Below are positions 13,231-24,327 of a DNA stretch of 64,000 bases, in pieces. The DNA comes from Oikopleura dioica (Eukaryota; Chordata; Appendicularia; Copelata; Oikopleuridae): positions 3,286,001 to 3,350,000 of the forward strand of contig OU015569.1 of assembly GCA_907165135.1 (NCBI GenBank), written 5' to 3'. The position numbers and the translations under genes are program-made. Each line of letters starts with the position of its first letter. Positions within the stretch are counted from its first letter, which is position 1. Under the pieces are notes generated by a model. It was not told where the DNA came from, searched no databases, and was given only the letters and a program-made list of their open reading frames with translations.

Positions 13231-13829
13231 TGACGCGTTTTTTTTTAGGTTGCAATTTAATAACTTTTGCCTGGAATATGATAAGGAAGTGGTTGACGGC
13301 TCAAAATGGAGCTTACGAGGAAAAAAAAATTCGTACCGCATTCGATTTTTTAATTTTGGTACCAAACTTCCGGTATTGAATTTCGGTACTATTTTTTGTT
13401 ATCGGATCGGTACTAAACCAGTACCAAAAGAATCTCCAGAAAATTTCATGAAGAATGGTACCAAAAGATCAGTACCACGACACTTCCGGCCGGAACCAAC
13501 CACCATTGATTTTCCTCAAATTTGCCAAAAATAGACCAAAAACCGTGATTTCCGTAAGCTGTCTCGCTAAAATAAGTACTTATGCGTGATTTATTTTGGT
13601 ACCAGTCTTCATGAAATTTTCTGGAGATTCTTTTGGTACTGGTTTAGTACCGATCCGATAACAAAAAATAGTACCGAAATTCAATACCGGAAGTTTGGTA
13701 CCAAAATTAAAAAATCGAATGCGGTACGAATTTTTTTTTCCTCGTAAGCTCCATTTTGAGCCGTCAACCACTTCCGTATCATATTCCAGGCAAAAGTTAT
13801 TAAATTGCAACCTAAAAAAAAACGCGTCA
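13231..13829. repeat. Fold-back element: two 236-bp near-identical inverted arms
   Basis: The left arm 13231-13466 begins TGACGCGTTTTTTTTTAGG and the right arm 13594-13829 is its reverse complement, with only a few differences by eye. The 127-bp spacer is 13467-13593. Transcribed as RNA it would make a hairpin of over 200 bp. Motifs GGTACC and GGTACT recur six or more times in each arm. Both arms give the same translation (for example MQFNNFCLEYD), so those frames are mirror images and not evidence of a gene. No clear target-site duplication. Confidence 0.85.
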
Positions 13830-15171
13830 TTGTGGCACCCCGTAATCTCAACGAATCTGAATTTTCAGCTACCATAGGAAACAGATATTTATCAACAGAC
13901 AGCTGTGGATAATTATCTAGATTCTATTTAGAATTTAGGTAGAATAAGTAAGGGGTCAACTATTTTAAGAAATGCCAATTCTGCCAATTCTGAATTGGAT
14001 AAAAAACTGTTTAGAAATCCAATTGTTGAAATCTACCCCTTTAAATAGTAAAAGCTAATGATAAAGAGATTATTTTTAAGATCATTGGTTGTGTTTTGTC
14101 TTCAGCGTACTCTTCGTTGTCTCCAAGAAGATATTTGTCTCGTGCTTTTATTTGATAATTAATTATCAAGCCTTCACAAATGAGCTTTGGTAAAGGTATA
14201 CACATGGTAGACATCAATGTCGCCACATTGCGAAGAATAAGGCGTTATGAAGTTTATATTATAGAAGATTATGATAAGCAGTATCTGGCTGATGAAGGAA
14301 CGAAGAATCGCCACCACATCATTTTCCGAAATGATCCTGTAGGCTCTCCAACCATTCCTCGGATTGAAAGTGCCGCGCAAAGGTTGGCGACCTAGTCGGC
14401 TTCGAAACTGGTTAATGGTTAAGGATAAGGTTAGGGTCATTGTATTTCAACAGAACGTTGTTCAACGTTCTTGAACAAAAAAGAAAGTTTTCAAAAAATA
14501 GGGGATCATTGTGATATTCGTAAATGGCACCATTTGTGATGGCACGCGTCAACATCACTGAAATGACGAAAAAATCATCAAACTAAAGATTGTAATCTCC
14601 AATTTGTATTCTGCTGAAAATTGAAATTTCAGAAAAAAATATCTTGTCTCATTTTTTGTCCGACCTTTGAGCTTCTAAGCCAGATAGAATTAGCAATAAA
14701 TACAAGACGTGAAATCGTAGACACATAGAGAAAGCTCAAACTGGGTAATCGCCGCGTTCCAAAATGTAAGATTTGTTCAGAGTAAGAAATTTAAGTCTTA
14801 ATGTTTTACTGCTGCGTAGGTTCCAGAAGATTATCCAATCAATGCGAAAAGTTTTCTTTTATTTTCTTGAGCTTGGATTTCTACTTATTCCAACCCTCCG
14901 AATAAAGTGCGAATAAAACACTCCTCGAGGCCATTTGAGAGAAAAATAAAAAGCAACTCTTCCAAATTATTTCGTTAGTTTTTCTGAGATTATGTTTTGT
15001 TAACTTTTGGACTCGAACGAGGGAAATTATCAGACGTTCATTTGTGCAAATTTGCACAAAGAGACTTTGTCTGAAGCCGCTCGGATTAATAGCTCATCGA
15101 TAACTGACAATTCGCAGTTCAGAGAAGCGACTTCTGCAACCTACGAATCCCAGATATCCATTTTAGAAGAA
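13830..15171. other. Intergenic region with one weak open frame
   Basis: A plus-strand ATG frame at 14180-14395 (71 codons) contains a plausible hydrophilic stretch (RRYEVYIIEDYDKQYLADEG), but the opposite strand is also open over the same span and no domain is recognised. The rest, up to the acceptor-like CCATTTTAG just before the TLCD4 start, looks non-coding. Confidence 0.25.
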
Positions 15172-16244
15172 ATGGAAGTTAATATTGACACTCTGACCAG
15201 TTACACTCTCTGGGCGGCCTTCTGGACAGTACGCGAATTCGTAAGATTCCCTGCGAAATTTGAAATATTTAGTTTGGGACGTTCTCCTTCTTCCCTTTCG
15301 TCAACAAGTTCATCCCACTAATCGCCCAGTGGCGCAAAGGAAAAGATGCCGACACTATTTTGGACATGGATTGTCGCTTTTCGTCTGTCTCGAATTGTAT
15401 CATAGTCTTGGTGCTTTGTTTCTACAGCCTCTTTGACGCTGACAACTTTCAATGGTGGGACATTCATTCCGACCACTGGGCCGCCGAGATGGCTTGCCAG
15501 TGCTGCTTGGGCTACTTCATGTCTGATGTTATCCTGATTTTCCGACTGAGGTTATTTTCGATCGTAGCTAAAAGCAATAACTTTTCTTTCAGAAACTATT
15601 ATCCTCAAGTGTCAGACTTCTACGTCCACCACGCCGTTTCTCTGACCGCGTTTCTCCTCGTTGATGCCAATCAAGGTATGTGTGCCTGATTTTGACAATG
15701 AACTCGCTAACCTCGAGCCTTTCACAACAGTAACTTTCAGCGTGTCGCTATATTTGCATCATCCGTTTGCTCAGTGAGTCGTCGACCCCTTTCGTCAATG
15801 GCCGATGGATGCTGCTGCAGCTGGATCTGAGAGATTCTCTGATCTATCGTTTCAACAGGCATCTGACTTACTACACTTTCTTGCTCTTCCGCATTTGTAC
15901 TATTCCTTTTTACTGGGGAGTCTCCGCTTACTACTTCTACACTGCTCAGTTTGGCAAATGCTCCTGGGCCTTGATAGTGATCCTCTTTGTCTCCGGCATC
16001 GCTCTCGATCTTCTTAACGTCCAATGGTTCTCTCGACTGAAACAAGGTTCATTTCTCCTTTTCTCACCAACAGTTCTCGACTAAATATTTAGGAGTCGAC
16101 CAAAGGAAAGAGCAAAAAAAGCAGGAGAAGCAGAGGAAAAGCGGTTTCAAGCGTTCAGAAGATCCAACAGAAGAAGGAGTCTTCTGTTGCCCGCGCCTGG
16201 CGAATCTGCTCTCGTTTACCAGCGAAAAAAATCGAACAGAATAA
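15172..16244 (+). CDS. TLCD4: TLC-domain membrane protein, TLCD4 (TMEM56)-like
   Basis: Five exons (15172-15240, 15273-15550, 15593-15675, 15741-16046, 16093-16244) join in frame to 295 residues. The start MEVNID resembles the start of TMEM56. The TLC (TRAM-LAG1-CLN8) fold is shown by several hydrophobic segments, a histidine pair in SDFYVHHAVSL, and the diagnostic RLLSESSTPFVNGRW, nearly the same as RLLAELSSPFVNQRW in vertebrate TLCD4. The C-terminal tail is lysine-rich. TLCD proteins are multi-pass membrane proteins linked to membrane-lipid composition; the precise activity is not known. The sequence CCATTTTAG just upstream of ATG fits an acceptor for spliced-leader trans-splicing. Confidence 0.85.
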
Positions 16245-16334
16245 ACGAAACGAGAAAGACAAAGTAGACTACTGAAATTATAGCTCTGTTAAATTGAAAA
16301 ATGAGAAAATAAAAGGATTCAATTATTACGTCGC

Positions 16335-16508
16335 TCACGAGTCGAGCGATTCGCGACATCGGCGACTGTCACAGACCCGATGCTCGATCGCAGACTTAAC
16401 GATGTCGGGAAGTGTTTCCAAATACAGATCAAATACGTGATAGTTTCCGGGACGGCCAATGTGACTGGCGCACTTCTCGTCGCTATAAAAGAAGCCGTCC
16501 TGCTCGGC
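16335..16508 (-). CDS. Possible terminal exon of an unidentified minus-strand gene
   Basis: Read from 16508 down to a TGA at 16335-16337 the frame is well balanced (for example EQDGFFYSDEKCASHIGRPG and YHVFDLYLETLPDIV), much more protein-like than the overlapping ATG frame. No upstream exon is found before 17 kb, and the nearest acceptor-like site is near 16540. It may be a last exon with distant partners or a gene remnant. It lies about 90 bp beyond the TLCD4 stop in convergent orientation. Confidence 0.3.
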   Translation of the reverse strand, partial: AEQDGFFYSDEKCASHIGRPGNYHVFDLYLETLPDIVKSAIEHRVCDSRRCRESLDS

Positions 16509-17106
16509 ATGTTTTAACTTACTTGAAAGTGGCCTTTACGGAAACAGAAGAGTGTCTTTGATAAATAGCCCCAATATTTTGGAAATCAACCCATCCTTCA
16601 AAAGTAAATTTAACTACTTATTGTTCCAACTGAAGGTGAAACACAGTGTTCTTACAACAATTTTTTTCTATTCGATTTGTGAGTCAATTCTTAAATTTTC
16701 ATTTATAAAATTCTCTTGTTAAATCACATGCATATATATTTTCTTTTGTGAAAAGGAAACAGGCGGACAAAGGTAGATCTTCTATTTTAGCAATTTTAAA
16801 ATAGAGGATGATCTGGAGGATAAAAGGAAAGCGCGCTGCGTAGGCAGAGAGCCCATGACTCAGCAAAAGGAAAAATCTAAAACAAAAAGCGGCGCCGAAC
16901 CTTTCTCCTTGAAGTATCCTTTTTTTCTAAATACAGAGATCATCAGAAGCCAGAAATAAAGCGTGAATGAGAGTTTTTCCCGTTTTTCCTAAACTCGAAC
17001 TTGAATTCCAGAAATTCTGTTTTTAAATAAAAAATGCAGCTCGTCTAATCTAAGAAGAAGATTAAGACTGAAACTCGAGTCGACTCTGCTTGTAACTTGG
17101 AATTCT
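16509..17106. promoter_or_regulatory. Upstream region of the SPT2 gene
   Basis: About 600 bp of AT-rich sequence between the orphan minus exon and the SPT2 start. No coding frame is convincing. It must hold the SPT2 promoter or 5' leader, but I cannot name an element in it. Confidence 0.3.
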
Positions 17107-18802
17107 ATGTCCAGCTACATTGAAGCTATAAAACTAGCTCAGCAAAAGAAATCAAAGCAGAAATCTGCGCCAGTTAACTCTGGCACTTATGCATCAAGCT
17201 CCAGTTCCCTTCTCTCGGGAAACAAAAAGCTAGAACGCAAAAAGCCCGACCCAAATGTAAGTTTGCGGCTGTTTAAAAAGTCGATGACAATTTATTGCAG
17301 GCGATCGCGAAGCTGAAGCAAAGAATCGCGGCGGAAAAGCCAAAACCTGCGCCGCCGAAAAAGCCAAAAGAAAGCAATGTCCATGGACCCAGCTCTAGCA
17401 AGGCAGTGAAAGATAAACCCAAAAAGTCTTCCTCTGAAAGCTCAGTTAGCAAGAAGGTAAGCCGCGTAATTTACCAAGAGAGCCGTGAATTCCGTTTTTG
17501 TAGCCTAAATCGCTCGTCTCTTCAAAACATGCTCCGAGCAGCTCTTCCAAGTACGAAGAGCCGCTCAAAAAGCGGAAATCGGAGAACGGGCCTTCTTCAA
17601 GTTCCTCAAGTTCAAAGAAGGCGAAGTTAAGTTCAGAGTCGAATAACAACAAGAAGAAGCAGGCGGTATCGTACCACGAAATGATGGCGAGAGCGACAAG
17701 TGGCAAGTCGAACAAAGACAAGTCTCCGGCAGAAACATCCTCACACAAATCTTCAAAAAACAAAAACAAAGAATCGCAAGGCGAGTCAAGCAACTCCAAA
17801 AAGGATGAAGAATATCTTTACTGGGGACTAAACGACGAAGAATACAAATTCTACCACAGTCTCAATAAAAAAGCGCGAAAGGCGGCTGAGAAGGGAATTG
17901 AATGCAAACTGGACTCGTACGAGAAGAGAATGCAGGAGAGAATCAAGAAAAAGAAAAATGAGTATAAAGCGAGGGCCAAGAAGGAGGCTGAAAAACAATC
18001 GCTGCTGGAAAAAGCGAACAAATACAAACCAAGCAAGAACAAATCCACTAACAAGTAAGCGAAAAGCATAGTTTTAATGAATCTAATTTTATCTAAAGTC
18101 TTCCGCCGCCCAAGCCTCAGCCGCCTAAGGTACTCAATCCCTACGCCAAGCTGGAGATCAGCAAAGGGAAGAAATCGAAAATACAAGAACAATCTAGCGA
18201 ATCGTCAAAACTGCCAAAGAAAGAATCTAAGTTGCCCAAATCTAGCTCCGTTCAAAATTCACAGGTACTTGCCAAGTCCGATTTGAATGAGTCCAAATTG
18301 AATCCTAGCCTAAAAATGGCTATTCGAGGCCACAAACAACATACGGAAATCGCGGTTTCGACCCGTATGCGCACAGAAGAGACAGCAACCCGTACCAACA
18401 AAGGAGTAGAAATCCGTATGACGATCTTCCTGATTCGGAGGACGAGTACGACTCTGAACTCGATGATTTTATCGACGACGACGAAGATACAGTTGGAGTC
18501 GACGTAGCCCGTCAGCTTGTTCGGTAAGTCCTCGATTGACTTTGTTATTTCGATTGTAAAATTTTTTCAGTGCTAGTTGCAAGAAAATCTTCACAATGAA
18601 GAGTGGCGAAACATATTCAAGTGACAAATGGGCAGAGCGAGAACGCGGCCTCTCCGACCACGCCCTCCGTAAGCAAATGACGAGTTCGAATCGTCAGCTT
18701 ATGGAGGAGGAACGCATCGCTGCTAGACGGGCCAAAGACGAGGAGAAATTGTACAATCAGAAATACGGCGTTGACCGCGCCGTCGACTACGGCTCCGACT
18801 GA
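17107..18802 (+). CDS. SPTY2D1: SPT2 family histone chaperone (SPTY2D1-like)
   Basis: Six exons (17107-17256, 17301-17456, 17504-18054, 18099-18264, 18309-18523, 18571-18802) give 489 residues. The protein is very rich in Lys, Ser and Glu. Its C-terminal part carries the SPT2 signature: an acidic block DSEDEYDSELDDFIDDDE, then ARQLVR and a charged helix with IFTMKSGETY and KQMTSSNRQLMEEERIAARR. SPT2 proteins bind H3-H4 and keep nucleosomes in place during transcription. What looks like a frameshift near 18300 is explained by a 44-bp GT-AG intron (18265-18308). The next gene, ZMAT2, starts 541 bp downstream on the same strand. Confidence 0.8.
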
Positions 18803-19343
18803 GCCCCTTCGCTCATTTTCTAAATTATTTCCATTTTCACGTGCTGTAACATACACCACACTTTTACGTTGAAGCTCAGTTTCCGTGATCGCCAGGAATG
18901 CACTAAAATTGTCTCACTGTGCAGTGCATTTAGATCTCTCTCGTTAAGTGTTTTTAATTTTTCTTGCGGCCTATTTTCTACCAGTTCAAATCACTCTTCT
19001 TTCTTCTACTTTCCGTTTTGATCAAATTGTCTCTTTACATATTCAATAAAATACGCTGAAAATGTCTCAGAATAAAATAAATACGGATTGGGCACCATCT
19101 TTTATCCCGGAGCCATCCGAAAAGTAAAAACGGTTAATAAAAATAAGTTGCCTGTTAAAAATGGCTAGCATGTAAATAAATATCTCAGCGACACTATTTG
19201 CCGCCTGTTCACTACCGGTAGATGAAAACACTAAGATCAACTGTTGGTCGCAAAATTACAGAAAATCAATAAACGTCTTCTTTTAAAAGTTGCGCTCAGT
19301 TGTTCACCAGGCTCTTTCTAGAATCGAAAGGGAGTAAATAAAC
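18803..19343. other. SPT2 3' flank and ZMAT2 upstream region
   Basis: Contains several AATAAA-type polyadenylation signals (about 19045-19085 and 19269) and no coding frame. The spacing is longer than expected inside an operon, so ZMAT2 may have its own promoter. Confidence 0.4.
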
Positions 19344-20632
19344 ATGTCTGGTCTTGGTTATAACACGCTGGATCAAACTGCCAAGAAGTTTAGGAAGAAG
19401 CAAGACAATAATGCGTTGGGATTTCTATTGAACCTATTTCAAAATTTGATGTTCGACGATGCCATTCTATCTTGTATTTTCGGGTTCGAAATCCCTTGAT
19501 AAGATACATATGAGTTTTACGGATCTGTGGATGATCGCGGTAGACGAACGTGGGACACGGCAGCGTACGAGCGTAAAGCTAAGTACGGCCATGCTGGGAC
19601 TGTTGCGACGGACTTGAAGTCGGACAAGCGCAACCTACCGCCGAGTCAGCGAGACATGCTGAAAGCGAGAGACTACAAGGTCGATCTGGATTCTAAAGTT
19701 AACAGAACAAGTGTCGTATCAATGACAGACGGTGGAAAGGTAAACTCTATGCACGATTTCACCAAAAATACATAATTGAAGGATGGTTCCGCTGGATATT
19801 ACTGTGAAGTTTGTGACTGCGTGATCAAAGATTCAATGAATTACTTGGACCATATCAATGGACGAAAGCATATTCAAAACCTTGGAATGAGTATGAATTT
19901 GAAAAGATCTACTGTAGAAGACGTCAAAAATCGGTACTGATTAGATATCACAGTATTAGTTTACTTGGAAACTGTATGTAGCTTTAAAATGCACAAAGAG
20001 AAGAAAGTAGTCGAAAAAAAGGAATACTCGCTGGCAGAGAGGCTGGCTGATGCAGCTGAGGAAGAAGAGAGAATGGCAGCTTATTCGCAACAGGCAAGGG
20101 TCAGTCAGTGATTCATGTTATAATTTCCGCTAGGTTAAAAAAGATCGAAAACAGCGCAAACGAAACAGAGATGAAGAAAAACGACAAAACGACTTAGAAC
20201 TCAAACGAGCAAAGGTAACCTAGTTTTTAAGATAAAATGAAACGATGAGAATATTTTAGCGTGCTATGGAGGAAAAGCTAAGAAAAGAGCATGATGCTCT
20301 TATCGAAGAAAATCGAAAGAAAGAAGCCCAGAAAAAAGCTGAATCAAGACGACCAGGCTCATCTGACGAGGACAGCCCATCTGAAAAAGACAATCCACCA
20401 CCTCCTCCTCCTCCAAAGGTTCTTTATTTTCGCCCTTCTGATGTCATTTGTCCATTTTTTTTGAATAAATCAGTCCCTAGACTCCCGAATGAGGAGTTTA
20501 ATTTTGAAACTGATTTATTAATTAATATTGTAGCCGGTGAGCGAGGATTTATTAGCCGCAGCGGACAATGACGATGATATGATGGCCGCGATGGGTTTTG
20601 GAGGCTTTGGGGGATCTGCAAAGGATGCGTAA
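19344..20632 (+). CDS. ZMAT2: ZMAT2-like U4/U6.U5 snRNP zinc-finger protein
   Basis: Seven exons join to about 284 residues (19344-19393, 19544-19739, 19782-19933, 19982-20099, 20134-20214, 20260-20418, 20534-20632). Hallmarks: [11 protein letters not shown], the U1-type zinc finger [20 protein letters not shown] with NGRKH, NLGMSM, and the C-terminal [16 protein letters not shown]2 (yeast Snu23) is part of the tri-snRNP and the B complex. The central coiled coil is longer than in human (199 residues). Joining FRRKWD-like residues across intron 1 needs a GA-AG intron (19394-19543), which is inferred. ESF1 begins 87 bp downstream after a CTTTTTAG acceptor, so the two genes probably form an operon. 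Confidence 0.8.
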
Positions 20633-20719
20633 TTATTTTACAAAAATTTCAATTATCATTGCCACACTACAAACATGATCACTTTCCTAAATTTTAACTA
20701 AGTTTTTAACCTTTTTAGA

Positions 20720-23700
20720 ATGACAGAGGACAAGAGATTCGAGCGATTCAAAACAGATCCCAAATTCAAGAGTCTACGAAAGAACAGAAACAAAGTCAAA
20801 CTTGATGACCGGTTTACCGAAGTGCTGAGGTAATTTTTTCCATTTTTATTTATAATTGCATTTGAGAAAAGAAAGGTTAACGAAAGAATGACATAAATAG
20901 AAGGTTGAATAAGACAGTGGAGGATTGGATAAATAGCGATTAGAATAGTAGGGTTAATACTCGGAAAACAGGAGCCGATCGGCATCGTCAACTCGCACAA
21001 CATTTCGAGTTCCGTCTTGATTGACTCGGAAGGTAGTCAGCTCGTTTGTTTCCTCATCGAGTTCACTTGTGACGTAGACTGGAACGTCGACATAGACTGG
21101 ATAATCCTCATAGACAACGTTCTGCACCTCGTTTGCTGACTGCTCAATTTTGGACTCGTCGGAAGTCGCATACTCGAAGAGCACGTCCTTGGCGTTGTCA
21201 GATCTAAGGAAGGTTCGGGAACCATCTTCGTTGATTTGGAAAGTAAGAACTGTTCCACTTTCGGGGTCGTAATCAGTTTCAATGTAAACTGGCAAGTCGA
21301 TGTAAACGGGGTAGTCTTCGTAGATGATTTCAGGCTCAACACTTTCTGTTGTAGTAGTCGTGGTGGTTGTGGTTGGAGCAGCATCAGTTGCGCTCTCGGA
21401 AATAAATTCAACGTTCTCGGCAGGATCGACGCGCAAGAGAGTTCGTGAGCCGTCTTCATTGTATTTGTATGTGTAGATTTCGTTGGTGGTTTCATTGAGT
21501 TCGGTATCGACCCAGACGGTGACGTCGACATAGACGGGGTAGTCCTCGTAGATTACCTCTTGAGTTGTAGATGTGGTAGAAGTTGTCGTTGAAGTGGTCG
21601 TTGAAGTGGTCGTAGTAGTCGAAGTTGTGGTAGTTTCTGGTTTGGAAGTAGTTGTTCCCTTGAAAACAATATTGTCTCGAGGATCAACTCGGATCAAAGT
21701 TCTTGATTCGTCGTCATTGATCTGGTAAGTGTAAACTTTCTGGTTTTCATGGTCGATCACGGTTTCGACATAAACAGGAACATCAATGTAGACTGGATAG
21801 TCGACGTACTGTACGTCTTCTGTTGTGGTTGTAGTGGTTGAAGTTGTGGTCGTAGTGGTAGTAGTTGTGGTGGTAGTGGTTGTTGTCGTAGTCGGCTTAG
21901 TAGTCAATTCCTGCATGATGATCATTCTTTGAGGTCTTGGCATCATGATTGGCATTTTCTGCATATTTTGTTGTCGAATGAGCCGTTGTTGTTGCTGGAT
22001 AAGCTTCTGTTGTCGCTGCAGAAGATTGTTGAGGCTCAACATGTGCTGTTGGGTGTTCAATTGTTGCCGTTGACGTTGAAGCATGAGGTTCAATTGGCGA
22101 GAAGCATGAATTCGATTTCGTGGACGCATTGCTTGAGCAACTTGTTGTGGTCTCATGACGACGGTTCCAGGAGCCTGTTGGTAGAACTGCTGAGAGTTGA
22201 CGGTCGAAGAAAAAATCAGAAAGAGGGTTTGCAAGATCATTTTGGAAGTTGTTGATCGAACTGTTCTGAGTTTGTCAAGTTCCCTTTCCTTCTTATACTC
22301 CGATCAGCTGCGGCGGTAAAGAGTGGCACCTGTCATAAAATTAGGTCGCTAGAATCGGAACGATGCACATGATAGATAAGGAGGTCGATTAGAGCATGAT
22401 AAAAATTTCACAGAGCGTAACTCCCATATTGCGAGCGAATTCGCATTCTGGGTATGGGAATCTAATTATTGCATTTAGTAAAAGCGGCGAATTCAATCTC
22501 GAATGGAAACGTGATCGCTATGGCAAGAAACTGTCCAAGTCGTCGACCGAGAACTTCAACCGTTTCTATGAAGGAAATGCACACAAATCTAGAAAAGAAT
22601 TTAAATCGAGGATTCTTGATGAAGATGACGATATGAGCCAACAAGATCTAGGAAAAGACTTCGATAAGATTCGAGGAATGGGAGCTGAAGTAGATACCTC
22701 TGAATCGGAACCTGACTCGGAATCTGAAGCTGAAAGTGATGGTGACGACCTCTACGATCAGGCCAAGGATGAAGTAAAAACCGCAGCCGAAATTTTCCCC
22801 CGACTGGCGATGCAAAATATGGATTGGGATAGAATCAAAGGAAACGTGCTTATATTCGCAAATTCTTTTATTTTCGCGTTGTTAGATAAGTTCACTTTAA
22901 AGCACTCGTAAGCCGTTGATATTTACGTATTAGTTGCGTCTGTGCTCCCTGAGGGCGGGATCTTAAAAAAGGTGACCGTTTACATGTCCGAGTTCGGAAA
23001 GAAGATGACCGCAATAGAGGCTAAAGAAGGACCCAGGCTTGCTGATGTAGGTTCAAAATTCTCGTTGATCAAGATAGCGATATTTCATTTATTCAGAGCT
23101 CGAAGGAAGACATGAGCGAGGAGGATCGTCTCAGAGCCTACCAGCTAGAGCGATTAAAGTATTGCTATGCGGTGATTGAGACAGACTCTGCAGCTACTGC
23201 AGATGCCATCTACAGTGAGCTTGATGGCCAGAGTGTCGGAGAATCTGGTAGTTTTATCGACCTTCGATTTATACCCGACCATGTCAGTTTCGACGATGAC
23301 GCACCAAGACTCCAAAGAACAAACAACTTGCCCGATGAATGTACTCAAAAGCCGAGGAATTACGATTTGCCAGAATTCGTTACATCCGCCTTGAGTCGAA
23401 CAAAAGTGAATCTGACGTGGGATGAGCAAGATCGTGGAAGAAAATCGATTGTCTCAAAGTTACGAAAAGGTAAAAAAACCAATCCTATTGATTAAATTTT
23501 TGTGGCCGGCCGATTCATTGCTTATAAAATGATTAAGGAGATCTTGTTGACGACCAAATTAGTCACCTAATCGCTTCTGGCTCTGAATCAGAAGACGAAA
23601 GCACCCTTACAAAGTACCGTTCTCTCGCTGGAGGTGCGGGAGCTTCAAGTAATGGCGCAGTCGAATTCAAGATGGAACGAAAAGAGAACAATTCTGACGA

Positions 23701-24204
23701 TGACTCCGATGATAACTTGGTTTCGGACGAGGAGAAGGAAGAGAGCGATGATGAAGCGAGCTCATCGGAAGATGAGCAGCTAAAGGAAGAACTCGATCTT
23801 CTTATGTTTGACCCCGAGGATCAAGGAAAAGAGGATTTTGCACACGAAAAAGAATCTAAAGAGAAAGGAAAACGAAAGAAGAAAAGGCGTCCAAAGGTGA
23901 TAAAAAATTTTTTTTTTGATAAATCCTAATCTTATAGAAACAAATGGCGGAGGGCGCTGATTTGGGCGATAGTCGGTTCGGTGATGCTCTTTTGAATGAT
24001 CCCGAGTTTGCGGTAGATCGAACGCATTCTGCTTATAAACCGTCCAAAACCGGAGAAGAGCTTCACAGAAAACGCACAGCTAAGCACTTAGCTGATATCT
24101 TGGAAGGAAAAGCGAAAGAGAGCGCCCCTGTGGAACCAAAGAAAGCTGCCAAGGAAGACAATAGAGATATTATTGCGAGAATCAAAATGCGAAACAAAAA
24201 ATGA
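20720..24204 (+). CDS. ESF1: ESF1 pre-rRNA processing factor
   Basis: Six exons (20720-20829, 22479-22840, 22913-23046, 23097-23469, 23538-23896, 23938-24204) sum exactly to 534 residues. The start MTEDKRFERFKTDPKFK and the core FIDLRFIPDHVSFDDDAP and KVNLTWDEQDRGRK match ESF1, a nucleolar protein for 18S rRNA maturation. Further on are acidic stretches and the C-terminal NUC153-type module FGDALLNDPEFAVDRTHSAY. The join at 22840/22913 keeps the frame only as a GA-AG intron (AAAG|GAAACG ... GTAAG|CC). Intron 1 (1,649 bp) contains a complete gene on the other strand, unlike all other introns here, which are about 50-70 bp. ATG follows a CTTTTTAG acceptor, which fits trans-splicing. Confidence 0.88.
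20954..22240 (-). CDS. Secreted Thr-rich protein with four tandem EDYPVY repeats, nested in ESF1 intron 1
   Basis: Intronless, 428 residues. Residues 1-17 form a signal peptide (MILQTLFLIFSSTVNSQ), about 18-110 are Gln/Arg-rich, and then four modules of about 55 residues follow, each starting with a form of YEDYPVYVDVPVYV, passing through NEDGSRTLLRVD and ending near VLF. The modules are separated by runs of threonine that look like mucin-type O-glycosylation sites; the last two are joined by a shorter linker without threonine. No known domain is recognised. The architecture suggests an extracellular matrix, mucus or house component, but this is inference. It is transcribed against ESF1 and has its own TATA box 51 bp upstream of ATG. 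Confidence 0.85.
   Translation of the reverse strand: MILQTLFLIFSSTVNSQQFYQQAPGTVVMRPQQVAQAMRPRNRIHASRQLNLMLQRQRQQLNTQQHMLSLNNLLQRQQKLIQQQQRLIRQQNMQKMPIMMPRPQRMIIMQELTTKPTTTTTTTTTTTTTTTTTSTTTTTTEDVQYVDYPVYIDVPVYVETVIDHENQKVYTYQINDDESRTLIRVDPRDNIVFKGTTTSKPETTTTSTTTTTSTTTSTTTSTTSTTQEVIYEDYPVYVDVTVWVDTELNETTNEIYTYKYNEDGSRTLLRVDPAENVEFISESATDAAPTTTTTTTTTESVEPEIIYEDYPVYIDLPVYIETDYDPESGTVLTFQINEDGSRTFLRSDNAKDVLFEYATSDESKIEQSANEVQNVVYEDYPVYVDVPVYVTSELDEETNELTTFRVNQDGTRNVVRVDDADRLLFSEY
22291..22297 (-). promoter_or_regulatory. TATA box of the nested secreted-repeat gene
   Basis: TATAAGA on the minus strand, 51-57 bp upstream of the ATG at 22240. The position allows a start site about 25-30 bp downstream and a short leader. 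A TATA promoter fits a strongly or tissue-specifically expressed gene nested in a housekeeping host. Confidence 0.5.
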
Positions 24205-24327
24205 TCCTTTCTTTAGTCTTGCAAAATTATCTTTTGTTTACAATGTTCTTCTTCAGAATGAATACAGACTCGTAGTCGTGTCCTTGTGGACAATGGATAA
24301 TATAAAAATATTTTAAAGACAAGTCTG

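Noticed and set aside
13250-13810. Two near-identical open frames on opposite strands, as if a duplicated gene
   Set aside because: They are the two arms of an inverted repeat. The frames lack homology and splice partners and are a by-product of the palindrome.
18265-18308. Apparent frameshift in the SPT2 gene
   Set aside because: A 44-bp GT-AG intron here joins the two frames exactly and gives a coherent protein.
22841-22912. Continued open frame after the second ESF1 exon
   Set aside because: The frame reads on to 22911 but loses all ESF1 similarity. Removing the segment as a GA-AG intron restores the conserved sequence.
24301-24308. TATAAAAA upstream of the flippase gene as a TATA box
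   Set aside because: It would place the start site on top of the candidate ATG, and the region is generally AT-rich, so it was not listed as a feature.
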